Below, in pieces: positions 62,201 to 64,000 of a stretch of 64,000 nt of DNA. Within the stretch, counting starts at the first letter, position 1, and every line of letters starts with the position of its first letter. The position numbers and the translations under genes are program-made. A model generated the notes under the pieces. That model saw only the letters and a list, made by a program, of their open reading frames with translations. It made no database searches and had not been told where the DNA came from. The stretch comes from Ciona intestinalis (lineage: Eukaryota; Chordata; Ascidiacea; Phlebobranchia; Cionidae): the NCBI RefSeq assembly GCF_000224145.3, contig NC_020174.2, forward strand, positions 4,975,117-5,039,116, given 5' to 3'.

Positions 62201-63856
62201 ACTATTTAAATTATACAATCTTGGTGTAAGATACTTTAAACGTTTCTGTATACCGATAAAGACAACTTGTATCCTTATAGTTTAGCATATAACGTATAAC
62301 ACATATAAAAGTAACTTATACAACGCGTAATTGAAATCTGTTCTGCGATTAGGTTGCGAGCAGTAAGTCCAATCAATACACACTTTCAAGTGTCCTTATT
62401 CCATTGAAGTATACGTCGATGGTTTGTTTTAATTAAACCCAAACTATACTCAAATACACGAGTATTGCTCGGACTCCTTTTAAGATCAACATATTAAGCT
62501 CTTATTTTAACTTCGAAAACAATGGCGAAGATTAAATTATTGAAACACCGAAGAGAAAGGAATTAACAGAAAAACTAGAGTTGTTAAAACCAACGTGGTT
62601 AAAAGACGCTATATCCTATATCATCCACAAAGTTACATAAATGGTACCTGGTAACGGATACGAGGTGTATGAAACAGAACACCCGTATTATAACGACTGT
62701 CGCTTTTCAACCACGTGAGGATAAAACAAGTTATATTTATTCCTTCATAGACTTAGACCTTGGTGGTAAAATAAAACCCAGATACATTACTGTGGGGTTA
62801 TTGGATACTGTCAGCACAATATCATATCCATGGTCGCGTTTTAAACAAGTGTGGAAGGAGCGTTAGTTAGAAAGCGTTTATGTTTAATCTATTTTTACCC
62901 CAAGAAAAGCAAACTCACCCCGTTTACAAAGCAACCATATGTGCTTGCTGTGACACAGAATGAATCACCGTCATGAGGATCCACTATGACGTAACAGATA
63001 TCGCCGTGAACCTGTCGCCATGGCAACGCACGGCAGTCGTTTGAAAACACGTGACCTGCAAAGAATAATCGAAAAGTCAAACCGGGCAACTCTACAAACA
63101 CTTAACTAAAATAAAGCTTCACAGAACTGACATGTGAATAAACCCCCTCAAAAATATAAATCGTTGTGCTACAGTAGAAAACTGCTTGGTTAATCATATG
63201 TGGATGGGGTCCTTGACACACCTTGAAAATTGAGATTAAGCTTAGAATTGGCCCATTATCTCTGTTTTGCTAATACAAGGATACCTTTAAGGGTAAATTG
63301 TTAAAATAGTTTTGACTTACGTGATGTAAACTGAATGTTCTTGAGTGGTGTGTTGGGCGAATCTCCAGCAAAAGATTGTAAAAGAGCTACGTCAGCGTTC
63401 ACTGCTGCAGGGGTGAGACGAACCTGTCTATGTTTATATTCTTGTGTTAATATTATTTAGGTTACTTTTTATTCTGCTACCAGGCATAATGTAATAACCT
63501 TTCGACAGGTCACCTTTCTACTGTTTCGTCTTCCACTTCACCAGGAAATGAGATTATTTAAAGACACTGAACAGTGCACAGCAGCCTAGTAAAATGTTAA
63601 CGAACTTGTACCAGTTACAGTTTGACATTTTATTTTTACTATGCTATATTGGTAAGGTTCTGCGTCAGTATACGACGAACTCAGGATTTAGTACTGGGTT
63701 GACTCAATATCCCAACACCATGAACAGTTACATAGGAATACATACTCACTTTGATATTTCTTGCATGCATGAATTAAGTAGCCGCATATCCATCTGTTGT
63801 ATTATAAGCAGAAGACGAAGTAGTAGGGATGATTCCTCTGTTGCTTCTGTCTTGTT
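56275..63856 (-). CDS. ODAD2: ODAD2/ARMC4, outer dynein arm docking protein, 5' end off the window
   Basis: Armadillo protein needed to dock outer dynein arms on cilia and sperm axonemes. Exons with sites read: 63750-63856, 63321-63427, 62919-63055, 62022-62138, 61590-61731, 61099-61249, 60069-60363; then about 59742-59953, 59423-59646, 59113-59222, 58844-59014, 58263-58507, 57828-58020, 57529-57641, 57038-57258 and 56275-56390. The translation tracks human ARMC4: [132 protein letters not shown], and the C-terminus [20 protein letters not shown] plus YA. About ten ARM repeats fill the second half. The leftmost part of the protein (roughly the first 150 residues in human numbering) must lie beyond 64000. 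Several introns carry SINE bodies or MITE pieces. Confidence 0.95.
57375..57510 (+). mobile_element. MITE fragment, GTAGGG/GGGACA family, in an ODAD2 intron
   Basis: Shares 'aattataaaaccgtatcctc', 'atagaccattgttaat' and 'aaaacacgatcatgatattt' with the complete copies; both ends are missing or too worn to see. A second fragment of the family, in the opposite orientation, is at about 58127-58240 in a neighbouring intron. Confidence 0.65.
58056..58080 (+). repeat. AAC trinucleotide microsatellite
   Basis: About eight AAC units in an ODAD2 intron, close to the acceptor side of the exon at about 57828-58020. Confidence 0.85.
59290..59421 (+). repeat. SINE body abutting an ODAD2 exon
   Basis: Body blocks 'cacccacaaagttacatt', 'ggctggcacgaggtgtatga', 'cagaacacccgtgtt' and 'ccgccacaagaggataaaa', then a tail-like 'tttatttattcaaa'. 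It ends against the donor of the ODAD2 exon whose edge is at about 59423. Confidence 0.7.
60826..60902 (-). other. Alternative first coding exon of ODAD2
   Basis: Reads [20 protein letters not shown] then LKQLS and ends at a strong GTAAGT donor in phase 2. That phase fits the exon at 60069-60363, which the upstream exon at 61099-61249 also joins in phase 2. An in-frame TGA precedes the ATG closely, so it cannot be read through from upstream without splicing, and no acceptor ahead of it keeps frame. It would give a shorter protein lacking the N-terminal half but keeping all ARM repeats. Confidence 0.55.
61497..61588 (+). repeat. SINE body abutting an ODAD2 exon
   Basis: Blocks 'gaaacataccacacacgtgt', 'tataacgcctgtcgttg' and 'cccgccacgcaatgataa', with tail 'tacatttaataattcat'. 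It runs up to the GTAAAA donor of the exon at 61590-61731. Confidence 0.65.
61835..61945 (-). repeat. SINE head fragment, tRNA-like
   Basis: On the minus strand the order is tRNA-like start, box-B-like region around 'gattcgagacg', then 'gtagggcaaaacacttagcg'. It matches the head part of the 15222-15549 SINE in order, with worn sequence. Comparable worn heads lie at about 4725-4830 and 21370-21452 (minus). Confidence 0.55.
62625..62748 (+). repeat. SINE body in an ODAD2 intron
   Basis: Blocks 'atccacaaagttacataa', 'aacggatacgaggtgtatga', 'cagaacacccgtattataac' and 'cacgtgaggataaaacaag', then 'ttatatttattcc'. It is headless like the other body copies. Confidence 0.65.
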
Positions 63857-64000
63857 CTGTTTGGAAGAAACAATTTATTTCAATTCTTTAAACCTTTTTT
63901 TATAACGACCCAAATAGTAAAAAAACTTATTTAAAGCTTTGGTGACCACAGATGAAAAACTATGTTTTACACATTTGTAAGAATGGAATAAAATGTTAGA

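Overview
The window looks like nuclear DNA of a tunicate, most probably a Ciona intestinalis-type sea squirt. It is AT-rich with short introns. The recognisable genes are chordate orthologues split into many small exons. Short tRNA-headed SINEs and MITEs are scattered through introns. Two runs of 50 N show it is a draft assembly. All assignments come from reading translations by eye against remembered human family members; no search was run. Exon edges given to the base were read from splice sites, and those marked 'about' are approximate.

Layout, left to right. (1) 156-8673 minus: GAPVD1/Gapex-5, an endocytic RasGAP-VPS9 protein whose 3' end lies off the left edge. (2) 10289-13242 minus: PRPF38B splicing factor. 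(3) 14286-16567 minus: RCCD1, a beta-propeller partner of the KDM8 demethylase. (4) 16568-19723: no gene recognised; holds a hairpin and T-rich repeats. (5) 19724-30031 minus: a betaglycan/endoglin-type TGF-beta co-receptor, with a CpG-rich regulatory-looking block inside its large first intron. (6) 33198-46381 minus: SETDB1, an H3K9 methyltransferase of about 29 exons, with an intronless SAM methyltransferase (37948-38847, plus strand) nested in one intron. (7) 46658-48785 minus: SWI5, a RAD51 accessory protein, directly upstream of SETDB1 on the same strand. The SWI5/SETDB1 junction appears twice around an N gap; one copy carries a hAT-like MITE and the other the empty site, which is best read as two uncollapsed haplotypes. 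(8) 50881-52466 plus: a small secreted, helix-rich, four-exon protein of unknown family. (9) 56275-63856 minus: ODAD2/ARMC4, an outer-dynein-arm docking armadillo protein whose 5' end lies beyond the right edge.

The genes do not form one pathway. Several (SETDB1, SWI5, RCCD1, PRPF38B) are general nuclear factors, and neighbouring genes mostly share the minus strand. The most novel items are the unknown secreted protein, whose phase-0 exons and one segment recall helix D of IL-6-type cytokines; the hAT insertion exactly on a SWI5 splice acceptor that rebuilds the acceptor; the nested methyltransferase beside a palindromic MITE; a possible dicistronic SWI5-SETDB1 transcript; and an alternative internal first exon of ODAD2.
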